From NCBI GenBank assembly GCA_965227445.1, contig OZ245751.1, positions 4,154,001-4,218,000 on the forward strand: a stretch of DNA of 64,000 nucleotides, read 5' to 3'. Positions 40,944 through 51,100 of this stretch are shown piece by piece; within the stretch, counting starts at the first letter, position 1, and every line of letters starts with the position of its first letter. This DNA is from DT-110 sp030148525. Its GTDB lineage: Bacteria > Bacteroidota > Bacteroidia > Chitinophagales > Saprospiraceae. The notes under the pieces are model-generated. The model worked only from the letters and a program-made list of their open reading frames with translations, was not told the origin of the DNA and made no database searches. A program made the translations under genes and the position numbers.

Positions 40944-43559
40944 ATGATTCGAAGGCTTTTTTCCTGCATATCCCTCCTTTTCTTCCTGGCGACACTTTCT
41001 GCCCAAACACCTAAGCCTGCCCTCGAGACCGATAAGGTCAGTGCCTTTCGGCAAAACACAACGCCCGCTAAGGTGTTGCTGCTCGTCGATTCACTGCCTG
41101 CCTTTCGAAACTGGTTGGAGCAGAAAAATATGCTTCATGACTCAATTCGTTGGTTCCCGGAGCATAGTGGCTGCCTGATCAGGCTTTCGCCAAAAGACTA
41201 CGCCCGCATGGTGGAGGAATATCCCGGACTGCGGTACGCTGATATCCGTAACCGTATCCCCCGGCCCGAAGCCCCGCAAAGCAGATACGACCAGACGCTG
41301 AACCGATTAAATGTGGTACGAGACCGTTTCCCAAACCTCACGGGATTTACAGAGGTGCTGGCGATCAAGGAACCTCGCTTCGATACTACCGACCTCGATG
41401 TGAAGGGGCGATACCTGCCCTCCGGGCTGGAAACCGACGAAAGCGACCAACACGCCACCGATATGGCTACCCTGGCTGCCGGGTCGGGTTTGAGCTTTTA
41501 CACGGCTCTGGGGGTCGCTCCCGAAGTCCTGTTGACCAGTTCCGATTTTCTGCGTCTGTTACCCGATCCCAGTGATCTGTTTGTGCAGACGGGCAGCCGG
41601 GTGCAAAACCACTCCTACGGCCTCGGCATTGAAAACTATTACGGAGCTGAGGCCCGGGCCTACGATCAGCAGATACACGATTTTGGCGACCTGACGCACG
41701 TTTTTTCGGCCGGCAATGCCGGTACGGAAACCCCGGATACGGGTCGCTACGAAGGTATTTCGGGGGTTGCCAACCTGACCGGCACCTTCAAACAAGCCAA
41801 AAACGTTCTGACGGTGGGGGCCGTCGATTCGGCCGGACAAATTGAGGAGCGCAGTTCCCGGGGACCGGCCTACGACGGCCGCATCAAACCCGAGCTCGTG
41901 GCTTTCGGGCAGGATGGTAGCTCGGGAGCAGCGGCCATCACCTCGGGGGTAGCAACCCTCTTACACCAACGCTTTCGGGAACAACAGGGGAATCCCATTC
42001 CGGCTTCCCTGCTGCGGGCTATCCTGCTTAACAGTGCGCAGGATCAGGGTCCCCCGGGCCCGGATTTCACCTATGGCTTCGGGCTCCTCGACGCTTACGA
42101 AGCATTGGATCAACTGACCAATGTTCAGTTTTTTAGCGGAAGTGTACCGGCCAGCGAATCCCGGGATGTTACTATCGAATTACCCGAGGGTACGGGGCAG
42201 CTCAGGGTCACGCTGGCCTGGACCGATCCGGCCGGCGGGTTACTTCCCGAACGGGCGTTAGTGCATGACCTGGACCTCACCCTGGTTCACCTCAGTTCGG
42301 GTACCACTTATCAGCCATGGGTGCCTTCGGCCCATCCGGATTCGTTGAAACTGGAGGCTGTACCGGGACGTGATTCTTTAAACCCGCAGGAACAGATTAC
42401 CATCGAGCAACCACCGGCCGGAACCTACCAGATCGTAGTGCAGGGACCGTCAAGCCTTACTACGACTCAGCAGGCCTTTGCGATTGCTTACGACTGGGTG
42501 CCTGCCAATACGCTGAGCTGGGAATATCCCCTGCGCAACGATCCGGTGCGGGGCGGACGGGAAGTATACCTTCGCTGGCAGGCCTCCCCCAACAATACCG
42601 CAACCGCTGCTCTCGACTGGAAATGGACGGGGGATGCCACCTGGCAAGAGCTGACACCTAACGTATCCTTGCGCGACCGACAGTGGCGCTGGAAGATTCC
42701 CGACACTATTGGTCTGGCCCAACTTCGAATCCGGACAAATGATCGAGAAGTGATTTCCGACACTTTTGTCGTTTCCCGTCCGCTTGATCTTTCGGTGGCC
42801 TATCAATGCCGGGAAGACGTACTGATCCAATGGGAAAATGTGAACCAGGCCGTCGGCTACGAAATAACTCGCATCGACAACCAGGGGATAACCAACGAAA
42901 CAGTTGGTCAGGACACAACGGCTCTGTTCAGGGTGTCCGAGCCAGACAAAACCTTCCTGGCTGTACAGCCACTGCTGCCGGGTAGCAGAGCCGGCATTCG
43001 CTCGCTGGCCATCAACGTGGGGTTTCAGCAAGCCGCCTGCTTCGTGGAACGTTTTAGCGGAAGCGAAATAAATGGTAGCATCGAATTAAACCTGACACTG
43101 GGCTTCGAAGGGAACATCTCCCGGATCGAAATAGCAAAAGACACGCGAATGGGGGAGCAACAACTAGCTGCCATCGTACCTGATAATCGTGTCACCTACC
43201 AATTAACCGATACCGAACCACTGATCGGTAACAACCGGTACATCGCCCGTCTGCACTTTACAGATGATCGGGATCCAATCACAGTGACGACCACTGTCCC
43301 TTTCCAGGGAGATGAAACAGCCGTAGTCTTTGCCAGCGGCAGCGCGCGTTCGGGCCTGGTGGTGCGGATTGTTCCCCAACAAGTGGGATCCATCTTTGAA
43401 GTGTACGATATGCTGGGACGCCGGGTAGTCCGAACCGACCTGCTGTCCACCGTAGAGTCCGTGTCTACGGCTACCTTACCTGCGGGCTGGTATGTATATC
43501 GGCTGTTGGAGGATGGGGCATCCAGGGCGGAAGGCATTTTTCAGGTGATTAGCAGGTAA
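40944..43559 (+). CDS. Subtilisin-like (S8) protease with type IX secretion-like C-terminal domain
   Basis: An 871-residue secreted protease. Sec signal MIRRLFSCISLLFFLATLSAQ; the start at 40944 is chosen because of it. The peptidase domain spans about 95-390: DESDQHATDMATLAAG has the catalytic His and GQDGSSGAAAITSGVATLLHQ the Ser; the Asp is probably in FDTTDLDVKGR. FSAGNAGTETPDTG holds the oxyanion Asn. Beta-sandwich modules follow, and the last 75 residues (FEVYDMLGRRVVRTDL...LPAGWYVYRLLEDG...FQVISR) have the shape of a type A T9SS sorting domain, so it is likely exported across the outer membrane. Confidence 0.9.
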   Translation: MIRRLFSCISLLFFLATLSAQTPKPALETDKVSAFRQNTTPAKVLLLVDSLPAFRNWLEQKNMLHDSIRWFPEHSGCLIRLSPKDYARMVEEYPGLRYADIRNRIPRPEAPQSRYDQTLNRLNVVRDRFPNLTGFTEVLAIKEPRFDTTDLDVKGRYLPSGLETDESDQHATDMATLAAGSGLSFYTALGVAPEVLLTSSDFLRLLPDPSDLFVQTGSRVQNHSYGLGIENYYGAEARAYDQQIHDFGDLTHVFSAGNAGTETPDTGRYEGISGVANLTGTFKQAKNVLTVGAVDSAGQIEERSSRGPAYDGRIKPELVAFGQDGSSGAAAITSGVATLLHQRFREQQGNPIPASLLRAILLNSAQDQGPPGPDFTYGFGLLDAYEALDQLTNVQFFSGSVPASESRDVTIELPEGTGQLRVTLAWTDPAGGLLPERALVHDLDLTLVHLSSGTTYQPWVPSAHPDSLKLEAVPGRDSLNPQEQITIEQPPAGTYQIVVQGPSSLTTTQQAFAIAYDWVPANTLSWEYPLRNDPVRGGREVYLRWQASPNNTATAALDWKWTGDATWQELTPNVSLRDRQWRWKIPDTIGLAQLRIRTNDREVISDTFVVSRPLDLSVAYQCREDVLIQWENVNQAVGYEITRIDNQGITNETVGQDTTALFRVSEPDKTFLAVQPLLPGSRAGIRSLAINVGFQQAACFVERFSGSEINGSIELNLTLGFEGNISRIEIAKDTRMGEQQLAAIVPDNRVTYQLTDTEPLIGNNRYIARLHFTDDRDPITVTTTVPFQGDETAVVFASGSARSGLVVRIVPQQVGSIFEVYDMLGRRVVRTDLLSTVESVSTATLPAGWYVYRLLEDGASRAEGIFQVISR

Positions 43560-43586
43560 CTACCATATTTATTCCATTAATCAAAA

Positions 43587-43614
43587 GGGGGTACGCTACA
43601 ACTAGCGTACCCCC
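43587..43614. terminator. Bidirectional terminator-like hairpin
   Basis: GGGGGTACGCTA and its exact complement face each other around CAAC, between the subtilase stop (43559) and the converging metalloprotease stop (43644). An AAAA run precedes it, which reads as T-run for the minus-strand gene. Confidence 0.8.
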
Positions 43615-43643
43615 AATGCCTTTAAGTGATCCTGCAGATCAGA

Positions 43644-44543
43644 TTAGTACAGATAATCCAATGCTGTTTTATCATCGTTGTTGAATGGACGATCTGACCC
43701 ATCCGTACAGGACAGCATCCAAGATGCAGCGGATAAGGTTGCACCCGTTGGTGTACCGGGAATATGGATAGCTCCGACACCAGCATCCCCTTCGTTAGAA
43801 GTAGACCCACCGCAGCTAATGCTCCGATCAAAATAATCGGTGTGGCGGAAGCCGATACAGTGACCCATTTCGTGGGCGATGATGGTTGCGATACCATTTA
43901 CGGACAATCCATACGAGCTTTCCAGCACACCACTCATATTTATGGTTCCGTAAGGGTCACCTGCCGAAGTAGGAAATCCAGCAGAACCGAGTACACCGCG
44001 GCGCTCATCTCGTTTATTCAGACGGCGAACTACAATATCAGCCCCAGTTGAACTGGTAGTTCGTACGAAGGATAATTCCAGGTTTTCATTATTGAAACGA
44101 GCAATAGCTTCGTTCATTGCTAAGTCGTACGTTGAAGGAAACGCAGCGCCAGAGGTACTTCCACCCGGCTTCCCACCTCCTTTACCACCACCATTGTTGC
44201 CGCCACCGCCGCCACCGCCGTCGTCAGTGCCTTCAACTTCCATGTATACGGTGATTGTACGGCTGCCACCCGTCGTCACCAGATTGGTTGTGTGGTACTG
44301 TTCGGCATTAGGTACGCGAACCTCCTTGGGCTGAGAAGCCAGCAGATCCTCCGTAATGATGATGTCCCGCTCAATGCGGTACCCTTCGTCCACCTTTTCA
44401 ATACCGTCGGGGTTAAAGCCCATTCCGTAGAGCTGATCAATAACTTCCTGCGGTACTTCACCGCGGGCTTCGTAATCATCTTTTTCGCAAGAAAACACAA
44501 AAAGTCCCATGGCTACTACGAGTAGCAGAATAATTTTTTTCAT
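43644..44543 (-). CDS. HEIGH-type (M57) metallopeptidase lipoprotein
   Basis: A 299-residue predicted lipoprotein: MKKIILLLVVAMGLFVFSCEKDD carries the lipobox (FSC, Cys19) and starts at 44543. A linker rich in Gly (GGGGGGGNNGGGKGGGK) precedes the catalytic part, whose zinc motif IIAHEMGHCIGFRHTDYF is an HExxH-x2-G-x2-H site, as in the dual-action HEIGH metallopeptidase family of Bacteroidota. The N-terminal part (PQEVIDQLYGMGFNPDGIEKVDEGYRIERDIIITEDLL) is a further family signature. It probably acts on peptides outside the cytoplasmic membrane. Confidence 0.88.
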   Translation of the reverse strand: MKKIILLLVVAMGLFVFSCEKDDYEARGEVPQEVIDQLYGMGFNPDGIEKVDEGYRIERDIIITEDLLASQPKEVRVPNAEQYHTTNLVTTGGSRTITVYMEVEGTDDGGGGGGGNNGGGKGGGKPGGSTSGAAFPSTYDLAMNEAIARFNNENLELSFVRTTSSTGADIVVRRLNKRDERRGVLGSAGFPTSAGDPYGTINMSGVLESSYGLSVNGIATIIAHEMGHCIGFRHTDYFDRSISCGGSTSNEGDAGVGAIHIPGTPTGATLSAASWMLSCTDGSDRPFNNDDKTALDYLY

Positions 44544-44927
44544 ACTAGAATAATTTGCTTTACTAAAATATTCGTTTGACTGACTCAATAAACGAAATAT
44601 TTAATTTGCTGAAAAATGAATTCAGCTTCCTTACCTGAGTATTTCACCTGAGTCGGAGCGAACAAACGAACACTACCGTCAAACAATTAACTGATATTCA
44701 ACAACCTAACCCCTAAGGCGTATGGCGAAAAGAATCATTCATTTATTCGAAAGAATCCATGTTTTTTTTTCAAAACGAGAAAAAACTATACCCGTAAATA
44801 CCACAAAAAGGGTAACGTACAGAATAAAAAATAACCTATATGTCGCTATTTAGTCAAAAACCAGCGACTTAAACAGGCCGTGATAAGCACTGGATAATTC
44901 ACTTATATCACTTTGATTGCTGAAAGA
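44544..44927. other. 384-bp AT-rich intergenic region
   Basis: Clearly more AT-rich than its surroundings, with T- and A-runs (about 44763-44785). I find no gene, tRNA or strong hairpin. It contains the promoter region of the metalloprotease gene, for which no TAnnTTTG match was convincing. Confidence 0.5.
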
Positions 44928-46016
44928 TTACTTGAGCTGAGCCGGAGGAGACAGGAAAAAGCCCAGCTTGAGATAGGGAGCATTACCCGGACGCAATTCA
45001 TAGGATGTCTGTCCTGATTGGGTCGCTTCCAGGCGGGTATTAAAATTCCACTGATAACCGACCTTGGCGTTCAGCCAGACCCAGGGTACCACTCGCCGTT
45101 CCAGGCTTATGCCCGTTTGAATTTCTGAGTGGTTGAAGTGGTAAATAGAGGTACCCTCTTCCAGCGTCCGGCCGGGCATATCGACGGAGTAGGAATTGCT
45201 GTTAAACTCGTATCCAAAGAGCAGGATGGTGCTCTTATCCACATTGTATCGTCCCTTAATTTGAGCGGGAAATACCGCTTCGATCCCCCATTTATCGCTG
45301 AAGTTGCGATTGTACATAATGAATGGCAGAGCCAGCGTACGCCGGAAGTTGTGGCTGAAGGCAGCACCTACCCCCCATTCAAAGTCATCACTCTTCTTGA
45401 CACCGTACAGAAAGGTAGCATTATAGGCTGCATAGCGCTGATCAAAATCCACCCAATTGGTGTAATCACCGTTCAGGCGCATTTTCAGGCGACCGCCTAC
45501 GTATGTCCGGTCATCAATGGGCTTGAGGAAATATACTCCAAATCCGTTGCTGTTCAGCTTTCGGGTATCAATGGTACTGAAATACGAACTTTCCTTTGAT
45601 AACAGCTGGCTGTTGCCAAAAGCATAGATTTCGGGCTGATAGTCATATCCCAGCAGTAGTTTAAACCCTGGTTTATTGAGCAGCGGAATCTTCAACTTGA
45701 CATTTAGCCGCTGGAAATAGTCCAGTTCCTGTGGAAGAACACCCCCCAACTCACTACTACCATTGATGGGACCGCCGGCAAAATAGTTGTAGGAGACCTC
45801 AAAACCACGACCTCTCGACTTATTATCGATACCCGGATCACAAAGGGTCGGACCACTGCCATTTCGCGGCAAATCGGCTACCGCCTGTGCCCGCGCTTTG
45901 CAGGGACACAAGGTGCACCAGGTACACCAGGTAACAAAACCGATCCATATCCATCGAACTATTCGCACAGTGGTTTTCTCTTTTGTTATTACTATCAGAG
46001 GACGCAAGTCAAGCAA
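44928..46016 (-). CDS. Outer-membrane beta-barrel-like protein (DUF6268-like)
   Basis: A 362-residue exported protein. An unusually Cys/Trp-rich signal-like segment (WIWIGFVTWCTWCTLCPCKARAQ) is followed by alternating beta strands (GRGFEVSYNYFAG, LNVKLKIPLLNKPGFKLLLGYDYQPEIYAFG, FLYGVKKSDDFEWGVGAAFSHNFRRTLALPFIMYNR) and ends with an aromatic-rich strand. This fits DUF6268-type outer-membrane proteins. The start at 46016 lies before a few non-hydrophobic residues; a later start is possible. Function unknown. Confidence 0.65.
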   Translation of the reverse strand: MLDLRPLIVITKEKTTVRIVRWIWIGFVTWCTWCTLCPCKARAQAVADLPRNGSGPTLCDPGIDNKSRGRGFEVSYNYFAGGPINGSSELGGVLPQELDYFQRLNVKLKIPLLNKPGFKLLLGYDYQPEIYAFGNSQLLSKESSYFSTIDTRKLNSNGFGVYFLKPIDDRTYVGGRLKMRLNGDYTNWVDFDQRYAAYNATFLYGVKKSDDFEWGVGAAFSHNFRRTLALPFIMYNRNFSDKWGIEAVFPAQIKGRYNVDKSTILLFGYEFNSNSYSVDMPGRTLEEGTSIYHFNHSEIQTGISLERRVVPWVWLNAKVGYQWNFNTRLEATQSGQTSYELRPGNAPYLKLGFFLSPPAQLK

Positions 46017-46162
46017 CCAACGGCCTGCTTACGGGCGATCGATAACGTCCGCAAATGCCTGAACAAGTTAGCCTTATACCTTAAATATTGACTGCCGCCT
46101 CCCTAACAACTACGGAAATGCGACCGTTATTGTTCCCTTTCGACGTTTATAACCGTCCAAAG

Positions 46163-46882
46163 TCACGTAATCAGACGCTCCAGAAAGAAACCGACATAAT
46201 AAGCGACTCCAGCTGCCAGCACGCCAAGTATAAGCGTTTCAATAATTCCCTTCCAGGTAGACGTTTCCGTCACGTAGGTTTTTAGCCATCCGACGCCCAC
46301 AAAAGCGACCCCCGTACCTATGCACGTCCAGGTAAACAGGTCTCCAGGAAAGGGGCTTAGAAAATCATAGACGTAGAGTAACAGCGGGATCAACCCCATC
46401 AGAATAAATGCCAGGTAGGTTACCAGGCCAATGGTCCAGGGTGAGCGATTGGCTTCCATCATTTCTAATTCCTCTTTCATCATAGTGTCCACCCACCGTT
46501 CGGGTTGGGCAGTGATTACATCCACCACCTGCTCCAGCAGTTTTCCCGAAAACCCCTTTTGGCGGTAAATAGTCCGTACCTCTTCCCGCCCCTCCTGCGG
46601 CCGGTTACGGACCTCTTCGTACTCCTGCTTTTGGTGTTTCAAGAAATTGTCCTGTTCCGATTTGGCCGACAGGTAGGCCCCCACCGACATGGAAAAACCG
46701 TCGGCTAATAAATTTGCAAAACCCAGGATCAGAATGATCGACGTATCCAGTCCGGCACCTACGGCCCCCGCCACCACTGCAAAGGTAGTAATGCTGCCAT
46801 CTATTCCTCCGTATACGAATTCCCCCAGGTATTTCTGGTGCTGGTGCAGGAATCCGCCGGCACGTTCAGCTGTTCTTTCCAT
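46163..46882 (-). CDS. VIT1/CCC1-family iron/manganese transporter
   Basis: A 239-residue membrane protein. The opening GEFVYGGIDGSITTFAVVAGAVGAGLD and GFANLLADGFSMSVGAYLSAKSEQD are VIT family signatures with the metal-binding acidic residues of helices 1 and 2. A cytoplasmic helical metal-binding loop rich in Glu (EEVRNRPQEGREEVRTIYRQKGF...KEELEMME) follows, and three further helices close the protein. It moves Fe(II) or Mn(II) out of the cytoplasm. Start set at MERTAERAGG. It lies downstream of the metal-efflux operon, possibly a shared metal-handling region. Confidence 0.9.
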   Translation of the reverse strand: MERTAERAGGFLHQHQKYLGEFVYGGIDGSITTFAVVAGAVGAGLDTSIILILGFANLLADGFSMSVGAYLSAKSEQDNFLKHQKQEYEEVRNRPQEGREEVRTIYRQKGFSGKLLEQVVDVITAQPERWVDTMMKEELEMMEANRSPWTIGLVTYLAFILMGLIPLLLYVYDFLSPFPGDLFTWTCIGTGVAFVGVGWLKTYVTETSTWKGIIETLILGVLAAGVAYYVGFFLERLIT

Positions 46883-46951
46883 AATGACCACAAATTCACG
46901 GCCGGGTTGCCCGGTTCATCGAAAATAGAAAAATCCAGTCATTCCAAAGCA

Positions 46952-48127
46952 CTAGTGGCCATGCCCCCCTTCCCCGCTATCCATGGTTCCTTGTACGTAA
47001 TAGGCGCCTTTTACTACCAGATTGGTATTTGCGGGATCCTCAAGCCCCCGAATTTCGAGGTACCCGTTGCGTGATCGCCCAACGGACACTTCTTTTTGGC
47101 GAAAGCCGCCATCTTCCTGAATAAATACCGAAGCCGTATTTTCCGAACGAATCACCGCCGACTCAGGTACACTCCAAACCCGGGTTGTATCGAGGTATAT
47201 CCGCGCCTGAACGTAGGTGCCCGGCGGCAGGGCATCCGCCTCGTTGTGGAAGTGCCCGTGGACTACGGCCGTTTTATCTTCGAGGTCAATAGATCGCCCA
47301 ATCCGGTATACATAGGCGGTGGAGGGGCGGTCCGTTCCAGGCACGTACACCTCCATCGGCTGGTCGCGCTTCAATTTGCGCAAATCCTTGGCGTACACAT
47401 TGAGTTCGATGTGCTGGTGTTCTACATCGAGCACCTCGTACAGTAATTGACTATCATCGACCAGCTTACCCGGGTTCACATTGATCTGTTCGATGTACCC
47501 ACTTACGGGTGCATAGACCCCAGTGCTGGTTTGAAATTCACCGGCCAGCACCTGAGCTGTATCTATCCCGACCATGCTTAGTTCGGCCGCCAAACCGCGA
47601 AAGGTGGCCATTTGCCGGTCATAAATAGCCTCGGCCTCCTCCAGGGAGCGTTGGGAGGCAGCATCTGCTCCGGCCAGGGTTTCCTTGCGTTCAACATCTT
47701 TGCGCAGAGTCGATAGCTGAGAGGCTGCTTCCGCAAAAAGTCGTTGTTTATGGATTAACTCGGGGTGCCGTAGGGTAGTAAGTAAGGTTCCCTTGCGCAC
47801 AAAATCCCCGATTAATTGAGGCACTTTACCCACAAACCCTTTGGTGGTAGCGTACACCAAATGGCGGTTATTAGGCGGCAGTTCAATGTAGCCGGTACAC
47901 TCGACAAAATCGCTGATTGGTCGCTGCTCCGGCGAGCCCACGCTGATGTTGGCCAGGGCCATCTGAGTACTATCCAACCGGATCAGGTCCGTTGAAATAT
48001 TCACTTCTGAGGATTGTTCAGCGGTCTCCATATCGCCCGGGACCGGATCAGAACCGCCAGATTGATTAGCGCAGCCAGCACTTACAAAAAGGATTAAACT
48101 TCCTATCAGGACATGAATGAGTTTCAT
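46952..48127 (-). CDS. RND efflux periplasmic adaptor (CusB/CzcB-like) lipoprotein
   Basis: A 391-residue membrane-fusion protein. MKLIHVLIGSLILFVSAGC has a lipobox with Cys19. The lipoyl-like halves (RHLVYATTKGFVGKVPQLIGDFVRKGTLLTTLRHPELI and TGVYAPVSGYIEQINVNPGKLVDDSQLLYEVLD) flank a helical hairpin, and a beta-barrel and membrane-proximal domain follow (DLEDKTAVVHGHFHNEADALPPGTYVQARI). The tail GEGGHGH is His-rich. It links the pump with its outer-membrane channel. It starts 11 bp after the pump gene, in one operon; a heavy-metal substrate follows from the pump class. Confidence 0.9.
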   Translation of the reverse strand: MKLIHVLIGSLILFVSAGCANQSGGSDPVPGDMETAEQSSEVNISTDLIRLDSTQMALANISVGSPEQRPISDFVECTGYIELPPNNRHLVYATTKGFVGKVPQLIGDFVRKGTLLTTLRHPELIHKQRLFAEAASQLSTLRKDVERKETLAGADAASQRSLEEAEAIYDRQMATFRGLAAELSMVGIDTAQVLAGEFQTSTGVYAPVSGYIEQINVNPGKLVDDSQLLYEVLDVEHQHIELNVYAKDLRKLKRDQPMEVYVPGTDRPSTAYVYRIGRSIDLEDKTAVVHGHFHNEADALPPGTYVQARIYLDTTRVWSVPESAVIRSENTASVFIQEDGGFRQKEVSVGRSRNGYLEIRGLEDPANTNLVVKGAYYVQGTMDSGEGGHGH

Positions 48128-48138
48128 GATATTATAAA

Positions 48139-51100
48139 TTATCGGATGAAGAAATTAAGATCGATCACGGCCTGATTATATGCGTGGATCAGGTGGAGGT
48201 AATCGAGTTCGTTGCGCAGGGCTGCTTCCAGGGCCTGCACATACTGGAAATAATCGATGTCCCCGCTTTCCAATTGGCGGGTGGCCAGGTCGCGTAAGAT
48301 GCCGGCCTCCTCCCGGAGTTCAGCACCCTGGGTATCCAGTGCGTCTCTGCGGATCCGGACCGTCCGGGATTGCCCTTCCACCGAACGCAGAAGCTCTACC
48401 CGCACCCGCTCCAACTGGTGTTGGGCTGCGATCTGTTCCAATTGCTGCTCCTGAATACGAGCTTCCCCCGCCTTGCGAAATAAGGGAATCTGTACCCCGG
48501 TAATGACTCCCATCAGGCTATATCGTGGACGTAGGCTTTGGTTGAAGTATCCTACCTGAAAGCTGGGGCCGAGTTCTTTCTCCCGCACCCGGGTCCGCAA
48601 TTGTTCCATTACAACCTGTTCCTCCTGGGGCGCAAAAAGCAATTCCTGAGCAATGAGTTCCGCCGGTTGGGGAAGTGCTTCGTATGTCTCTGTCGTAGTC
48701 CAGGATTGACCGTTAAGCCAGGCTCTTTGCCGGAGTTCATTTAAGGCGGATTCAACCGCTACTCTGGCTTCCGCCAAATCCTGGTCCAGGCGAGTGCGCT
48801 GGTTACGCACCAGGGTCTGGTCCAGGCGGTTAATAGCACCGGTGCGAAGTTGCAGGTTGGTCTTGGCGACAACGGAATCCAGGGTAACACGCAGGTCGAG
48901 CAACCGGCGCAGGCGGGCCTCTTCGTACACCCAACGGTACCAGGCTTTAGTGACCTCGTACACCAGTTGGTATTCCAGTTGTTCCTGTTGGCTGAGGGCC
49001 ACGTCAATACCCTGTCGAGCCATTTCCTTACGCTGTTTATCCGCCCCGATCTGCCCAAGGCTCTGTGTGATCGAGAGGTTGTAATCGATCAGGGTTCCGT
49101 CGGTTTGTCCGATCTGTAAACTGGTGCTCAAGGGAGGAATTTGTCGTGCCTGGTTCACCCCGAGTTCGGCCTGACGTACCCGAACGGCTGCCGTGCGCAG
49201 TATAGGGTGCCGCAGCGTAGCACTGTCTATGGCTGCTCCGAGTGTTAATGGTTCCGGGCTTCCGGCTTGCGCCAAAAGTTTGTGCCCGGGTAGTCCCGTA
49301 ACCAGAACGATAGCCACTACCCCTGCCGCAACCTTGCGAATCGATTGGCGATTGACCAGGTAGTAGAAGATGGGCAGAACCACCAGAGTGAGCAGGGTTG
49401 CCGTGATTAAGCCCCCGATGACCACCGTTGCCAGTGGTTTCTGGACCTCAGCTCCATTCGAGGTTGATAGTGCCATAGGCAAAAAGCCAAGGGCCGCTAC
49501 GGTAGCAGTCATTAAGACGGGGCGCAAGCGGGTAAGTGCACCTTCCATGATGATTGCCCGGAGGTCACCCCGGTCATCGGTATACCACATTTCATTGAAG
49601 CGACTGATCAGGACAATGCCATTCAGCACCGCCACCCCAAATAATGCAATGAACCCGACACCGGCCGAAATACTAAAGGGCATGCCTCGAATCCAGAGGG
49701 CTACGACCCCGCCAATGGCGGCCAGAGGAACTGCAGAAAAAATCATGAGTGCGTATTTGAGTTTCCCGAAAGTGAAGTAGAGAAGTATAAAAATGAGTCC
49801 TAAAGCAGCCGGAACCGCCAGGGAAAGCCGACGCTGAGCGCGCTGCAAATTCTCAAACTCCCCTCCAAAAGTAATGGCATAACCAGGGGGGAGATCCAGG
49901 TTTTGCTCCAGAGTATTTTGCAGTTCATCGACCAGGGATGCTACATCCCGGCCCCGCACGTTTACTCCTATATTGATACGTCGGCGAGTATCCTCGCGGC
50001 TAATCTGCAGCGGACCTTCCTCGAAGCGCACCTCTGCCACTTCGCTCAGTGGAATGGGTTTGCCATTAGGTCGCCTGATGAACAACCGGTCCAGATTCAC
50101 ATCCTCGCGGTATTGCTCTTGCAGGCGAACGACCAGATCGAAGGTCCGTTCATTCTCGTAAACCGTACCGGCGGTTTCTCCGGCGTAGGCCGAACGAATG
50201 ATGGTATTCAGGTCTTCGATATGCAATCCGTATTCGGCAATGCGAGCCCGGTCGTATCTGATCATTAACTGGGGTAAACCCTGGGTCTGATCCACCCGCA
50301 CATCAGCGGCGCCCGGCACCCGCGCGATCAGGGGCTCCGCCTCATCGGCCAACGCCTTCAATACCTCGTTGTCCTCCCCAAATATTTTAATGGCAATGTC
50401 CGACTTGGCCCCGGTCATTAATTCGTTGAAACGAAGCTGGATGGGTTGGGTGAATTCGAAGGATGCGCCGACAACTACTGACAGGGCTTCCTTCATTTTT
50501 TCCACCAACTCTTCCCGGTCAGAGGCACTTTCCCACTCCGAACGGGGTTTCAGGATGATCATGATGTCCCCATCCTCCACCGCCATGGGATCGGTGGGTA
50601 CCTCCGCCGTTCCGATCTTGGACACAACGTGGGTTATCTCCGGAAAGCGATCCAGCAGGATGCGCTCCGCCTTTGTACTGGTCCGGATGCTCTCGTCCAG
50701 GCTGGACCCGGGCTGGATGGTCATCTGCATGGCGAGGTCGCCCTCCTCCAGCGTCGGGATGAACTCCGCCCCCAGTGTCCGGAACAGCAGAACTGCCCCG
50801 ACCAGTACGGCCAGGGCCAGCCCGAGGACGACGTACGGCAAACGCAAAGCACCTCGCAAAATAGGCCTGTAACCGTTCTGCAAACGCACTAACACCCGGT
50901 CAGACCAGGAATTGTGTCCCTGGATCTTTTTTTGCAACAGCAAGGAAGAAAGCATGGGGACGTACGTCAGCGAGAGGATCAATGCCCCCAGGATGGCAAA
51001 ACTGAACGTCAGGGCCATGGGCCGGAACATCTTCCCCTCAATCCCAGTGAGTGTCATCACCGGAATAAAAACCACCAGAATGATAAAAACCCCGAAAACT